Source: Gephyromycinifex aptenodytis
GTDB taxonomy: Bacteria > Actinomycetota > Actinomycetes > Actinomycetales > Dermatophilaceae
Direction: 5' to 3'
DNA length: 64,000 nucleotides
Assembly: GCF_012277275.1 (NCBI RefSeq)
Contig: NZ_CP051155.1
Coordinates: 2,852,001-2,916,000, forward strand
The position numbers and the translations under genes are program-made. Below, piece after piece: positions 45,755-54,850 of this stretch. Under the pieces are notes generated by a model that worked only from the letters and a program-made list of their open reading frames with translations, made no database searches and was not told the origin of the DNA. Positions within the stretch are counted from its first letter, which is position 1, and the number at the start of each line of letters is the position of its first letter.

Positions 45755-46981
45755 TCAGCTGGTGGCGTGTGTGGCGTGGCCTGGTCGCTCATGCGGCTCG
45801 CGCATCGCCTGCGGCACGTACCCGCAGGTCGGGTCGGAGCCGAGGATGTCACCGGTCACCGCGTAGGCGTGGCTGCGCGACCCGCCGCAGATCTCCTGGT
45901 ACTCACACATCCCGCACTTTCCGTGGAACTCTTCGGGGCGACGCAACGACTGCAGGAGCGGGTCGGTGCGGTAGACGTGCCGGAAACCGACTTCTTTGAC
46001 GTTGCCGCAGTGGTGGGGGAAGAAGCCGCTGGGGTAGACATCGCCGCGGTGATCCACGAAAGCGAAGCCACGTCCGGAGTTGATGTCGATCGGTGGGCGT
46101 GGCGGGCGGCGTGTCAGCTCCCGACCCGCCAGCAGCGCAGCGGTCTCGTTGGTGAGGCGGTGGTACAGCTCGCCCCGGTGCTCCAGGTCGCGCGGGTCCA
46201 GACCCTGTTCTTTGGCTGCGCGGCGCTGGGTGAGCACCCGGCGGTACTGCGGTGCTTCGGTCGTCTTGACCGCGATGATGTCTGAGATGTCGGCCATCCA
46301 GTGCAGGACATCTTCGATCTGTGGGGGATCGAGGGTTTTGAGCTGCTGCCCGCGCCCGGTCGGCACCAGGAAGAACAAGCTCCACAGCGAGGCGTCGATG
46401 TCGAGCATGATCGTCAACATCTTCGGCAGTTGCTCGACCGTGTCGCGGGTGACGGTGGAGTTGACCTGCAACCGGATGCGTTCGGCCCGCATCCACCGTG
46501 CGGCGACCAAGGTGGCATCGAAAACGCCCGGCACCCCGCGGAAACCGTCGTGGGTGGCCGCCTCTGAGCCATCCAGCGACAGCGACATCGAGTTGGCTCC
46601 GGCGGCGTGCATCTGGCGCACGGACTCTTGGGTGAGTTTGGGCGTCACCGACGGCGAGAGCGCCATGTGCAGTCCTAAACCCGAACCGTAGGAGAGCAGG
46701 TCGGCTAGGTCGGGGCGCTCAAACGCGTCGCCACCGGTGAGGATGACGATCGGGTAGGGCTTGCCGAAGGCCGCGATGTCATCCAGGAGATCCTTGCCCT
46801 GCTGGGTGCTCAACTGCTCGGGGTGCGCAACCGGCTGAGAATCGGCGCGGCAGTGCTTGCACACCAATTGGCAGGCGCGGGTCACTTCCCAGATGACGAT
46901 CATCGGCCGGTCGTCGATATCGTGACGCAGCCGGCGGACGGCGCGGTCGGGGGCGACCTTCTCTACGGACTGATTCATCAT
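45755..46981 (-). CDS. Radical SAM/SPASM protein (TIGR04053-like) coupled to hemY
   Basis: A 408-residue radical SAM enzyme. The 4Fe-4S motif CxxxCxxC is in TRACQLVCKHCRA (C37, C41, C44), followed by ILTGGDAFERPDL and SLDGSEAATHDGF. The SPASM region has clustered cysteines in HHCGNVKEVGF, KCGMCEYQEICGGS and DPTCGY. It resembles the NirJ/AhbD-type family near TIGR04053. ATG 46981 overlaps the hemY stop (ATGA), so both proteins are made together and a role in haem or tetrapyrrole modification is likely, but the reaction is not established. Confidence 0.87.
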   Translation of the reverse strand: MMNQSVEKVAPDRAVRRLRHDIDDRPMIVIWEVTRACQLVCKHCRADSQPVAHPEQLSTQQGKDLLDDIAAFGKPYPIVILTGGDAFERPDLADLLSYGSGLGLHMALSPSVTPKLTQESVRQMHAAGANSMSLSLDGSEAATHDGFRGVPGVFDATLVAARWMRAERIRLQVNSTVTRDTVEQLPKMLTIMLDIDASLWSLFFLVPTGRGQQLKTLDPPQIEDVLHWMADISDIIAVKTTEAPQYRRVLTQRRAAKEQGLDPRDLEHRGELYHRLTNETAALLAGRELTRRPPRPPIDINSGRGFAFVDHRGDVYPSGFFPHHCGNVKEVGFRHVYRTDPLLQSLRRPEEFHGKCGMCEYQEICGGSRSHAYAVTGDILGSDPTCGYVPQAMREPHERPGHATHATS

Positions 46982-48417
46982 CGGACGTCCTTTTCGGGTG
47001 CGGAGCTGCCGGGGTCCTGCTCGCTCAGGGTGGCCACGAGGGCTTGGGCAGCCTTGGTGCCCGAGGTGATGCACGCGGCGAGCCCGACCCCGTCGTAGGA
47101 AGATCCGGCCAGCTGTACGCCGGGCATCGCTCGCGCGAGATCCTCCCGGGTGCGCGCGATGCGGTCCTGATGGCCCACGAGCAGCTGGGGCATGGTGAGC
47201 GGCCACCGCTCCACGTGCGCCTGGCGCGGCGTGACATCCAAGCCGATGAAGGAGCGTAGGTCTTCGCGAACCTGGCCCAGCAGTTCCTCCTCGCTGAGGC
47301 GGCGGCAGGCATCGGAGCCGGCCCGCCCGGCAGAGAGCCGCAGGAAAACCGTTTCGGGGTCGTCCAGGTGGGGCCATTTGGTGGACAGGAAGGTCGCCGC
47401 CTTCAGCAGCGAACCGTGACTGGAAGGCACCAGCAGGCCGGTGCCGCGCAACGCGGGCAACGTCTCGACCACGTAGCGCGGATAAGCCAAGATGATCGTG
47501 GCGACGCTCGCCCAGTCGCCCTCGTTGAGCCGTGCTGCAGCCCCCGGCAGCGCCTCACCGATGAGGTCGGCCGCGACCGGGCCCGAGACCGCCAGCACCA
47601 CACCGTCGCAGCTGTGCTGCTGGCTGCCGTGCGGGCTGTCCACGGTGATCTCGTAACCGCCCGGGGTGCGGCGCAGCGACGTGACCGGGGTGTCGGTGCG
47701 GATGTCGCTTCCCACGGCCAGAGCCTCGATCAGGCTGGTCAAGCCCGTCTCCCAGGTGATGAATGACATCGCCGGCGCCGGCCCGCCGCGGCGGGGGCGA
47801 AGCTTGAGCAGCGGGGTCTGGTTCTTGGCCGCGGGCAGCAGCGAGGGAGCGCAGGCTCGAAGACTCAGCCGCCGCACGTTCCCGGCGTGCAGGCTGCCCA
47901 GCAGCGGATCGACGAACCGCTCCACCACCTGCGCCCCGAAGCGGGAACCGACGAAGTCACCCACACTGAGGTCCACCCCGTCCGGCAGGGGATTGGTGCG
48001 GCGCGCGAAAACCGGCTCCAGCCCGGCGCGGGCCAGCCCGGCGGCGGACATGATGCCGCTCTGCAGGACCGGGCGAAGTCGGGTCGGGCCGGCGGGGCCG
48101 ACTCCGGCGGGCAGCCGGCGCAGCCCTCGGCCGGTGAGCAGCCAACTGGACCCTGGCCGGGCCGTGACCGTGCTGGACATCAGGTCGAGCTCAGCCAGGA
48201 GTTCCTTGGCGCCGGGTGCACCCAGGTGCATCGCTTCTGCGCCCACATCGATGGCGCGCCCAGCGAGTTCGATCGTCTTGACCTGCCCACCGATGCGGGA
48301 ACTCGCCTCGAAAACCGTGACCTCTGCGCCCGCTTGGCGGAGTCGGCGGGCTGCCAGCAACCCGCTCACCCCGGCTCCGATCACCGTGATCCGTCTACCG
48401 GGTACCTGGACGCTCAT
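46978..48417 (-). CDS. hemY: Coproporphyrinogen III/protoporphyrinogen oxidase (HemY/CgoX)
   Basis: A 479-residue FAD-dependent oxidase. The FAD-binding start is RRITVIGAGVSGLLAARRL, followed by FEASSRIGGQVKT, and the C-terminus has the family GVQLAGSSYDGVGLAACITSG. In actinobacteria this enzyme normally acts on coproporphyrinogen III in the coproporphyrin-dependent haem branch. ATG 48417 is preceded by a TAGCCT -10 about 28 nt upstream, so it has a short leader; the frame is open further but without family character. It is coupled to the radical SAM gene and complements hemL at the left edge of the window. Confidence 0.94.
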   Translation of the reverse strand: MSVQVPGRRITVIGAGVSGLLAARRLRQAGAEVTVFEASSRIGGQVKTIELAGRAIDVGAEAMHLGAPGAKELLAELDLMSSTVTARPGSSWLLTGRGLRRLPAGVGPAGPTRLRPVLQSGIMSAAGLARAGLEPVFARRTNPLPDGVDLSVGDFVGSRFGAQVVERFVDPLLGSLHAGNVRRLSLRACAPSLLPAAKNQTPLLKLRPRRGGPAPAMSFITWETGLTSLIEALAVGSDIRTDTPVTSLRRTPGGYEITVDSPHGSQQHSCDGVVLAVSGPVAADLIGEALPGAAARLNEGDWASVATIILAYPRYVVETLPALRGTGLLVPSSHGSLLKAATFLSTKWPHLDDPETVFLRLSAGRAGSDACRRLSEEELLGQVREDLRSFIGLDVTPRQAHVERWPLTMPQLLVGHQDRIARTREDLARAMPGVQLAGSSYDGVGLAACITSGTKAAQALVATLSEQDPGSSAPEKDVR

Positions 48418-48590
48418 GTTCACCCCATCAAGTCCGAATGGCCCCAGGCTATCCTTCCGGTGGGGGCGCAAACGCAGGTGGTCGGGCGGTCCAGGTGGTC
48501 GCGGCCGCTGAGCCGGAGGCCGTCGTACGGCGGGGAACGCAAGCAGAACGGCGCGTGGCGTGATTTCACGCCCACAGTGAGGGGTGTGCA

Positions 48591-49430
48591 GTGCAGGTGC
48601 GTTCGCGGCACGTCGGAGCCTCGATGATTCTGCTCGGCGGTTCCGGTCTGGTCGCTGTCGTGGTCGCCGTCGTCTGGACACATCTGGGCCAGCGTGCCGA
48701 CGAACGCAGTCGATGGTCAGTGGGGGTTCCCTGGCGGACCAGTCGCCTCCTCACCGAGTGGTTGGGGCTGGTCAGCGTCGAGTTCATCGCCATCGTCTTG
48801 GCGCTCGCAGTGGGGATCGCGTTGCTGCGTCGCCGGGTTGAGCGCGCTGCCGGGGCGATCGTGCTCGTCATCGGTGCCAATGTGAGCACTCAAATCCTCA
48901 AAGCGGTGATCCCGCGTCCCTACTACGGCATCGGAAGCCAGAACACGCTGCCCAGCGGGCATGTCACGGTCGTTACCTCCCTGGTCCTGGCGGCTCTGCT
49001 GGTCGTCTCGTGGCGGCTGCGCAGCCTGGTGGCGTTGCTGGCCGCCGGTGCCGCGACGCTGACCGGTGCCGCGACGATCCTGCAGCGTTGGCACCGGCCC
49101 AGCGATGTGATCGCAGCCTTGGGGGTCTGCGCCATCTGGGCCGGGGTCGCTCTCTTCATCGCCGACCGAGGCCCTGTTCAGCACAGTCGCCCGCGTGCCG
49201 AACTGACCCGCCGCACCGTGCGGTTGTACGCCCTTCCCGCATTGATGGGGGCGCTGCTGGCGGGGGTGTTCCTGGTGGCTGCCGGCATGGTCACCCAAGG
49301 CGAGGCTGGGAATCTGCTCGTCGGTGGCTTCGTGTTGTCCACGATCGGCGTCGTGGCCGCTGGGGTGGTCGCCTTCACCGGTGCCGGTTTGGAAGCCGCC
49401 GCCGGCGATCCTGTCGGTGCCGGCAGGTAG
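48591..49430 (+). CDS. PAP2-family membrane phosphatase
   Basis: A 279-residue protein with six or more helices. The phosphatase motifs are KAVIPRPYYG, NTLPSGHVTVVTS (catalytic histidine) and QRWHRPSDVIAALG, the last a slightly altered SRxxxxxHxxxD. Members dephosphorylate undecaprenyl diphosphate or lipid phosphates on the outer membrane face; which lipid is used here is unknown. An additional C-terminal helical segment (~residues 205-270) follows. GTG 48591 follows an AGGGG site. It lies 42 bp before murT, in keeping with a cell-wall role. Confidence 0.88.
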   Translation: MQVRSRHVGASMILLGGSGLVAVVVAVVWTHLGQRADERSRWSVGVPWRTSRLLTEWLGLVSVEFIAIVLALAVGIALLRRRVERAAGAIVLVIGANVSTQILKAVIPRPYYGIGSQNTLPSGHVTVVTSLVLAALLVVSWRLRSLVALLAAGAATLTGAATILQRWHRPSDVIAALGVCAIWAGVALFIADRGPVQHSRPRAELTRRTVRLYALPALMGALLAGVFLVAAGMVTQGEAGNLLVGGFVLSTIGVVAAGVVAFTGAGLEAAAGDPVGAGR

Positions 49431-49460
49431 CGGGGCGCAACACTGGGGCGGTGGACGCCC

Positions 49461-49466
49461 TAAGCT
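49461..49466 (+). promoter_or_regulatory. -10 hexamer of murT, leaderless layout
   Basis: TAAGCT, then GGCTGG (6 nt), then GTG 49473. Confidence 0.5.
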
Positions 49467-49472
49467 GGCTGG

Positions 49473-50783
49473 GTGAGGACTCGCCTAGCCGTCGCAGCAG
49501 GGAAGACCGCCCGGATGCTCGCCCGTTTGCGGGGAGGTGGCTCGGCTCTGCCGGGTCTCGTCGTGGAACGGATCGATCCGCAATTCCTGGATCACGCGCT
49601 CGCCGATATCTCCGAAGTGGTCGTCGTGAGTGGCACCAACGGCAAGACGACCACCACGCGGATGCTCGTTGCGGTGCTGCGGGCCCACGGCAAGAAGGTC
49701 GTCACCAACCCGACCGGCAGCAACTTCACCCGCGGCGTGATCTCTGCGCTTCTCGGTGAGGCGCCGGCCAACGGCCGTATCGCTGCCGATATGGCCGTTC
49801 TGGAACTTGACGAGGCGCACGCACTGCGCTTCGTGGCCGTGGTGGCGCCCACTCGCGCGCTGCTGCTCAATGTGGCGCGGGACCAACTCGACCGGTTCGC
49901 CGAGATCGACTACACCGCCGACCTGCTGCGCCGGTTGGCGCGCACCGCCCGGCTGGGGGTGGTGCTCAATCGGGACGATTCGTTCATCGCGCGCATCGCT
50001 CGCGAGATGCAGGTTGATGTGCGCTACTTCGGGGTGCATCCCGAGATGGCCGACCGGTTGCCGGAACTGCAGGAAGCCGATGTCCGCTTCGAGGACGAGT
50101 CGGCAGCTCCTGAGCTGGGGGCCCAGGACGGCTTGCTGCGGCCCGAGGAACTACAGCCCGACGGCACGCAGCGGTTCACGGTGGAGTTCGCTGCCGGGGG
50201 CCATGTCGGTCCGGTGCAGCTGCGCCAGCGCGGGCTCGCCGCCATGATCAACGCCACCGCCGCGGCGACCATGGCTCGTAGCCTGCTCGGCAGCGAGTTC
50301 AATGCGGCGACTGCCGCTGAGGCGCTCAGCAGCGTCGCGCCGCCGTTCGGTCGCGGTGAGGTGATCGACCTCGGCGGGCGCACCTTGGAGCTGGTGCTGG
50401 TCAAGAACCCCGCCGGGTTCACGGTGGCGTTGGGCGCTTACGGCTCGACCCCTGTGGCCACGATGATCGCCATCAACGACAACACCGCTGATGGACGCGA
50501 CGTGTCCTGGCTCTACGACGTCTCGTTCGCCTCGCTGGCGCAGCGGGGAGTATCGATCGTCAGCGGTCAGCGCGCCTACGATATGGCGTTGCGTCTGGAA
50601 TATGACCAGGTTTCCACCGATCGGGTGATTCCGGAACTGGAACCGGCGCTGGATGCCTTCCTGGCTGCGCACCCGGGTCAGCCGCTACGGATCTTCTGCA
50701 CCTACACGGCCATGATGAGCCTGCGTCGCGTCCTGGCTGCACGCTATGACCTATCCGCTTTCGGTGAGGAGGGGCAGGAATGA
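49473..50783 (+). CDS. murT: Lipid II isoglutaminyl synthase, Mur ligase subunit MurT
   Basis: A 436-residue Mur ligase-like protein that with GatD amidates the D-glutamate of lipid II. The ATP loop is VSGTNGKTTTTRML, with NPTGSNFTRGV, the FGRGEVID block, and the C-terminal DUF1727 region NDNTADGRDVSWLYDVSF that carries the aspartate proposed to join the GatD active site. Only one cysteine is present (in FCTYTAMM), so the four-cysteine zinc ribbon described for firmicute MurT is absent. GTG 49473 is leaderless. It overlaps gatD as ATGA. Confidence 0.94.
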   Translation: MRTRLAVAAGKTARMLARLRGGGSALPGLVVERIDPQFLDHALADISEVVVVSGTNGKTTTTRMLVAVLRAHGKKVVTNPTGSNFTRGVISALLGEAPANGRIAADMAVLELDEAHALRFVAVVAPTRALLLNVARDQLDRFAEIDYTADLLRRLARTARLGVVLNRDDSFIARIAREMQVDVRYFGVHPEMADRLPELQEADVRFEDESAAPELGAQDGLLRPEELQPDGTQRFTVEFAAGGHVGPVQLRQRGLAAMINATAAATMARSLLGSEFNAATAAEALSSVAPPFGRGEVIDLGGRTLELVLVKNPAGFTVALGAYGSTPVATMIAINDNTADGRDVSWLYDVSFASLAQRGVSIVSGQRAYDMALRLEYDQVSTDRVIPELEPALDAFLAAHPGQPLRIFCTYTAMMSLRRVLAARYDLSAFGEEGQE

Positions 50784-51574
50784 GCACCGACACCCGGGGC
50801 GGAGGGCCCGCAGAGGGGCCCAGCAAGGGCCAGATCACCCTGGTTCACCTATACCCGCGCGAGATGAGCATCTATGGCGACCTGGGCAACACCCGGGCGT
50901 TGGCCACCCGGATGCGGCGGCATGGTTACGACGTCCAGGTCCACGATCACCACCCGGGCGCGGACTTCCCGGCCGGAGCGCACATCGTCGTCGGTGGCGG
51001 TGGGCAGGATTCCGGTCAGGCGCGGGTCAAGGAAGACCTGGAACGCATCGGGTCGATGCTGCGTGCGTTGGCCCAGGACGGCGTGCCGATGCTCATGGTG
51101 TGCGGCATGTACCAGCTCTTCGGTCATGACTTCGTGACGGTGGACGGAAAGCACCTGCCCGGACTGGGCATCCTGGACGTCACCACGAAGGGTAACGACA
51201 AGCGGATGATCGGTCCGGTCCTGTTGCGGACGGTGCACGGGGAGGTCGTGGGGTACGAGAACCATTCCGGTTCCACGGTGCTGGCTACCGGCCAACCGCC
51301 GCTGGGCATCGTGGCGTACGGCAACGGCAACAACGGTAAGGACGGCACCGAGGGGGCGATCGCGCACCGCGTGCACGGCACCTACCTGCACGGCCCGATC
51401 CTGCCGGCCAATCCCGCCCTGGCCGACGCGCTCATCGGGTTCGCGGTAGATCGGGCGTTGACCACGCCGTTCGAACCCGCCGAGCTTGACGACACCTACG
51501 CCGACCAGGCGCGCAAAGCCCAAGTGCGCCGCCTGATGCGGGCGGCCTCTCGCAAGGCTCGCGGGCGCCGCTGA
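50780..51574 (+). CDS. gatD: Lipid II isoglutaminyl synthase, glutaminase subunit GatD
   Basis: A 264-residue class I glutamine amidotransferase supplying ammonia to MurT. The nucleophile is in LMVCGMYQLFG and the catalytic histidine in HRVHGTYLHGPILPANP; YPREMSIYGDLGNTRAL at the N-terminus is the GatD signature. ATG 50780 overlaps the murT stop (ATGA). It faces a convergent gene 57 bp downstream. Confidence 0.95.
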   Translation: MSTDTRGGGPAEGPSKGQITLVHLYPREMSIYGDLGNTRALATRMRRHGYDVQVHDHHPGADFPAGAHIVVGGGGQDSGQARVKEDLERIGSMLRALAQDGVPMLMVCGMYQLFGHDFVTVDGKHLPGLGILDVTTKGNDKRMIGPVLLRTVHGEVVGYENHSGSTVLATGQPPLGIVAYGNGNNGKDGTEGAIAHRVHGTYLHGPILPANPALADALIGFAVDRALTTPFEPAELDDTYADQARKAQVRRLMRAASRKARGRR

Positions 51575-51631
51575 GAACAGCGCGGGCAGCCGAGGCGCCT
51601 TGGCCGGTAGCGAGCTGTCGGCCCCGACCGC

Positions 51632-52066
51632 TCAGCGACGTCCGTGGCGGGGACGACGGAGCAAGCCCACCCCGCCCAGAAGGACGAGGGTGACGCCGAG
51701 GGAGACCAACACCGGTGGCCCCACCGTGCGCCAATCCAGCACCGCAAAGCCGGTGTGGTGAACCCCGGCTGCTGCTGCGATGAACAGGCCGACGATTCCC
51801 ACCAAGATCGGGTACCCACGGGGGCTCGGGCGAGCCGGCGCCGCGTCGCTCCCCATGGCGGGTTCCTCCTCGGTGGCGGTATCTGCGAACACCGCTGGTG
51901 CCGGGGCCCACGGCGGGCTCGCCGAGTGCGGTGCCCACACCGGCGAACTGGTCGAGGCCACCGACGACTCGCCGGGGCGGGCCGCGTCCTGCGGGAGGTT
52001 CAGATCCTCGCCGAAGCTGACGGGACCCAACTGTCCGCCCTCAGGGCACTGCGCAGGGTGACTCAT
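51632..52066 (-). CDS. Small two-helix membrane protein coupled to the PspC gene
   Basis: A 144-residue protein: a ~70-residue Ser/Pro/Ala-rich, probably disordered cytoplasmic part, then two hydrophobic helices (YPILVGIVGLFIAAAAGVHH and VLVSLGVTLVLLGGVGLL) and a basic end. No family is recognised. Its start overlaps the PspC-domain gene stop as ATGA, and it uses normal codon bias, so it is probably real and works with that protein in envelope stress or membrane maintenance. Confidence 0.75.
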   Translation of the reverse strand: MSHPAQCPEGGQLGPVSFGEDLNLPQDAARPGESSVASTSSPVWAPHSASPPWAPAPAVFADTATEEEPAMGSDAAPARPSPRGYPILVGIVGLFIAAAAGVHHTGFAVLDWRTVGPPVLVSLGVTLVLLGGVGLLRRPRHGRR

Positions 52067-53355
52067 GGCGTGTCCTTCTCGACGATGGTCAGCGAGCCGA
52101 TACCCAGCTCGGCGTTGATGGTCAGCACGCTGTTGCCGGTCCCGAAGCTCAACGTCCTGGGCTTGTCGGAATCGATCTCCGTAGGATCCAGCGTCGTGCG
52201 GCTGTCCCCGCGCACCACCGTGACCTGGCCGACACCGATATCGGTCAGCACCTGGGTGCCGTAGCTGCTCGGCACGATGATGGTCAGCGAACCGGTGCCG
52301 TGATCCAACTCGATGTTCTTGGCTTTTGCCGCCTCACGCTCGGGCAGGCCGGTGAGGTCCAAGGTCGCCTCGCCCACCCCGATATCGAAGGGGTCGGCCA
52401 GTTGCTCTGCGGTGGTCGGGTCCCAGCGCCGCCCTGTGTCCGGGACCGAGACGACACTCATCCCGCTGAGCTGTGCACCCGGCAGCGTGGAGGCGGCCAG
52501 CACCGCCCCCAAGAACCAGGTTGCGATCGTCACCAGCGGTGCCCGATGCCCGCGGATCCCCACGCCGACCAGAGTGAGGCTGCAAACGGCGAGAACCGCG
52601 ATGAGGCCGAAGACGTGGGAGTCTCCGCCCGTACCGGCCGCCTGAACGGTCCACATGGTCCCCACGTACGCCAGGATCGAGGCACCCAGGGCCAACAACG
52701 TGGCGAACCACCCAACGCCTCGCCGGGGCTCGACCGGTTCCGGCGTCACCGTGGGTGCAGGGGCGTGGCCCACCCCGACCGCGGGGTCGTGCCTGTGTTC
52801 TTCGAGCGGGTAGGCGGTGTGGGGGAAGGGCGCCGGGGTGGATGCGTTCGGTGCGCCGGGCTGGGGATAGCCGCCGGCCGGGATGGAACCGACCGGTGTT
52901 GGGGCAACACCCGGGGGCTGGGCCGGGCCGTTCGCGCCGACGTGCTGCTGGTGCCGGCGAAGCAGCAGCCAGCCGACCGCCCCGACAATGAGCAACCCCC
53001 AGATCGATCCCACAACCCCGTCGCCCGAGGCGCCCAGGCCGCTCAGGCTGGCGGCAGCAGCGACGCAGAGCAGGATCGCTGATGCTTGCCCCTGGCGGAA
53101 CCCGCGTTCCAACGCCACGCTGCCGTCCTCAGCAGGCAGCAGAGCCCACGCGAACAGGTACGTCGGCAGCCCGATACCGCTGACGAACAGGGTGAGAATG
53201 AACGCCACCCGCACGATCACCGGATCGATCTGGTAGCGCAGCGCGATCCCGCTGGCGACTCCGGCCACCCAGCGTCCGCGTTGCGGACGGCGGATCCCGG
53301 TGGCCCGCGACGCCTGGGCGAAGCGTTCCAGTGGGTGCGCGCTCTGCTGGCTCAT
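52063..53355 (-). CDS. PspC-domain membrane protein
   Basis: A 430-residue protein. The PspC domain lies at residues ~20-80 (RGRWVAGVASGIALRYQIDPVIVRVAFILTLF, with LPTYLFAWALLP), then several helices and a Pro-rich loop, and a C-terminal extracytoplasmic beta domain of repeated GVGEATLDL, GSLTIIVPSSYG, GVGQVTVVRGD and GIGSLTIVEKD strands, a toastrack-like arrangement. It is divergent from the PspC histidine kinase, so both probably share a regulatory region and respond to the same envelope signal. Confidence 0.9.
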   Translation of the reverse strand: MSQQSAHPLERFAQASRATGIRRPQRGRWVAGVASGIALRYQIDPVIVRVAFILTLFVSGIGLPTYLFAWALLPAEDGSVALERGFRQGQASAILLCVAAAASLSGLGASGDGVVGSIWGLLIVGAVGWLLLRRHQQHVGANGPAQPPGVAPTPVGSIPAGGYPQPGAPNASTPAPFPHTAYPLEEHRHDPAVGVGHAPAPTVTPEPVEPRRGVGWFATLLALGASILAYVGTMWTVQAAGTGGDSHVFGLIAVLAVCSLTLVGVGIRGHRAPLVTIATWFLGAVLAASTLPGAQLSGMSVVSVPDTGRRWDPTTAEQLADPFDIGVGEATLDLTGLPEREAAKAKNIELDHGTGSLTIIVPSSYGTQVLTDIGVGQVTVVRGDSRTTLDPTEIDSDKPRTLSFGTGNSVLTINAELGIGSLTIVEKDTP

Positions 53356-53479
53356 ACCGCCATCGTGTCCGCACCCGCTCGCCTAGGCCATGAGGGTCGA
53401 CCCTGAACCCACCCTGAGCGGCCCCTCATTAATGCCGGCGAGGGTGTCGCGTATCGCTTCGGTGGGACACGATGATGGG

Positions 53480-54850
53480 GTGAGCGCCGCCCCAGCTGAG
53501 GGGCTACCCCCTTGGCCGCCCCGAATGGAGCGCCCCGTCGATGACCGGGTGCTCGTCGGCGTGTGCTCGGGATTGGCGGCGCATCTGCAACTACCGACAC
53601 GCGCGGTACGCATCTGCTTCATCGCGGCCACCTGTCTTGGTGGCGTCGGTCTGGCGGCCTACCTGCTGCTGTGGGTGATGACCCCTGGCCAGCGCTCGAC
53701 GCCGGCCCAAGCCAAGGCTCCGCGCTCAGCAGCGCGGCTGTTTCTCGGCGGTCAGGCCCTGCTGATCTGCGCGGCGAGTCTGTACACCGATTCCCGGGCT
53801 CCCGCCCTAGGACGCTCCCTGGCGAACCTGTTGCCCGTCGCCGCGATCATCGGCGGGGCGGTCCTGGCGTGGTCGCACCTGGACAGCAGCGAACGCGAAG
53901 AGTGGTTCGGTTCAGACCCGCTCACCGATCGACACGGGTTGCTCCGGGTCGGGATCGGGGCAGCCCTCGCGGTGACCGGTTCGGTGGTGATCGTGTGGCG
54001 GCATCAGGGATTCGTCCTGATGTGGGACGTCATCTTGGCCACGTTGGCGGTGCTGGCCGGTCTGGGTCTGGTTCTCGCGCCGTGGGGGATGCGCTTCTGG
54101 CGCCGATATCAGGATGAACAGGTGAGCCGCATCCGGGAGACCGAGCGTGCCGATATCGCTGCCCACCTTCACGATTCGGTGCTGCAGACGCTTGCTTTGA
54201 TCCAACGCACCGACGACCCGCAACGGGTGACTTTGCTGGCCCGCGCGCAGGAACGTGAGCTTCGCACCTGGTTGTACGGCGGCACCAAAGGCTCCCGCGA
54301 AACCCTTGCGGCGGCAATCCGCGAGGTGGTGGACGAGGTGGAGGACCTGCACGGCGTGCCGGTTGAACTGGTGGCCACCGGCGACCGGCCTTTCGACGAA
54401 TGCGGGCAGGTGCTTGTGCAGGCCACCCGGGAGGCGTTGTTGAACGCAGTGCGCCATGGCGCGCCACCGGTAACGGTCTACCTTGAGGTGGGTCCGCGCC
54501 TGGTCGAGGTGTTCGTCCGGGACCGGGGCGAGGGTTTCGACCTCGACACCATTCCCGATGACCGGCTGGGGGTGCGCGAGTCGATCATCGGCCGGATGAA
54601 ACGGCACGGTGGCCGGGCCCGCATCCGCAGGCTGGAAGACGGCACCGAGGTGAGTATCCAACTCCCGGTCGAACCCGCCGAGCCGCGCCCGCAAGCTGCT
54701 GGGCAGAACGATCGCCCCGCCGAGCGTGCGGGGCGCCCAGGTGGAACGGGTGACCGTCCCAACGGCGGCGACCAGGTCGATCCGAGTTCGTCCGTAGCCG
54801 CCGACACGGTTCTTGCGCCGCCGGCACCAACCAAGGAGAGAACGCTGTGA
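53480..54850 (+). CDS. Sensor histidine kinase with N-terminal PspC domain
   Basis: A ~456-residue membrane kinase. An N-terminal PspC domain (DDRVLVGVCSGLAAHLQLPTRAVRICFI) is followed by several helices to ~residue 200, a HisKA_3 helix ERADIAAHLHDSVLQTLALI with the phospho-accepting H231, and an HATPase_c domain (ATREALLNAVRHG, DRGEGFDL, GVRESIIGRM), then a disordered tail. GTG 53480 is chosen as it gives a compact start and a 125 bp promoter region; ATG 53390 is in frame but nearly abuts the divergent gene, and ATG 53525 is also possible. It overlaps the response regulator gene as GTGA. Confidence 0.9.
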   Translation: MSAAPAEGLPPWPPRMERPVDDRVLVGVCSGLAAHLQLPTRAVRICFIAATCLGGVGLAAYLLLWVMTPGQRSTPAQAKAPRSAARLFLGGQALLICAASLYTDSRAPALGRSLANLLPVAAIIGGAVLAWSHLDSSEREEWFGSDPLTDRHGLLRVGIGAALAVTGSVVIVWRHQGFVLMWDVILATLAVLAGLGLVLAPWGMRFWRRYQDEQVSRIRETERADIAAHLHDSVLQTLALIQRTDDPQRVTLLARAQERELRTWLYGGTKGSRETLAAAIREVVDEVEDLHGVPVELVATGDRPFDECGQVLVQATREALLNAVRHGAPPVTVYLEVGPRLVEVFVRDRGEGFDLDTIPDDRLGVRESIIGRMKRHGGRARIRRLEDGTEVSIQLPVEPAEPRPQAAGQNDRPAERAGRPGGTGDRPNGGDQVDPSSSVAADTVLAPPAPTKERTL

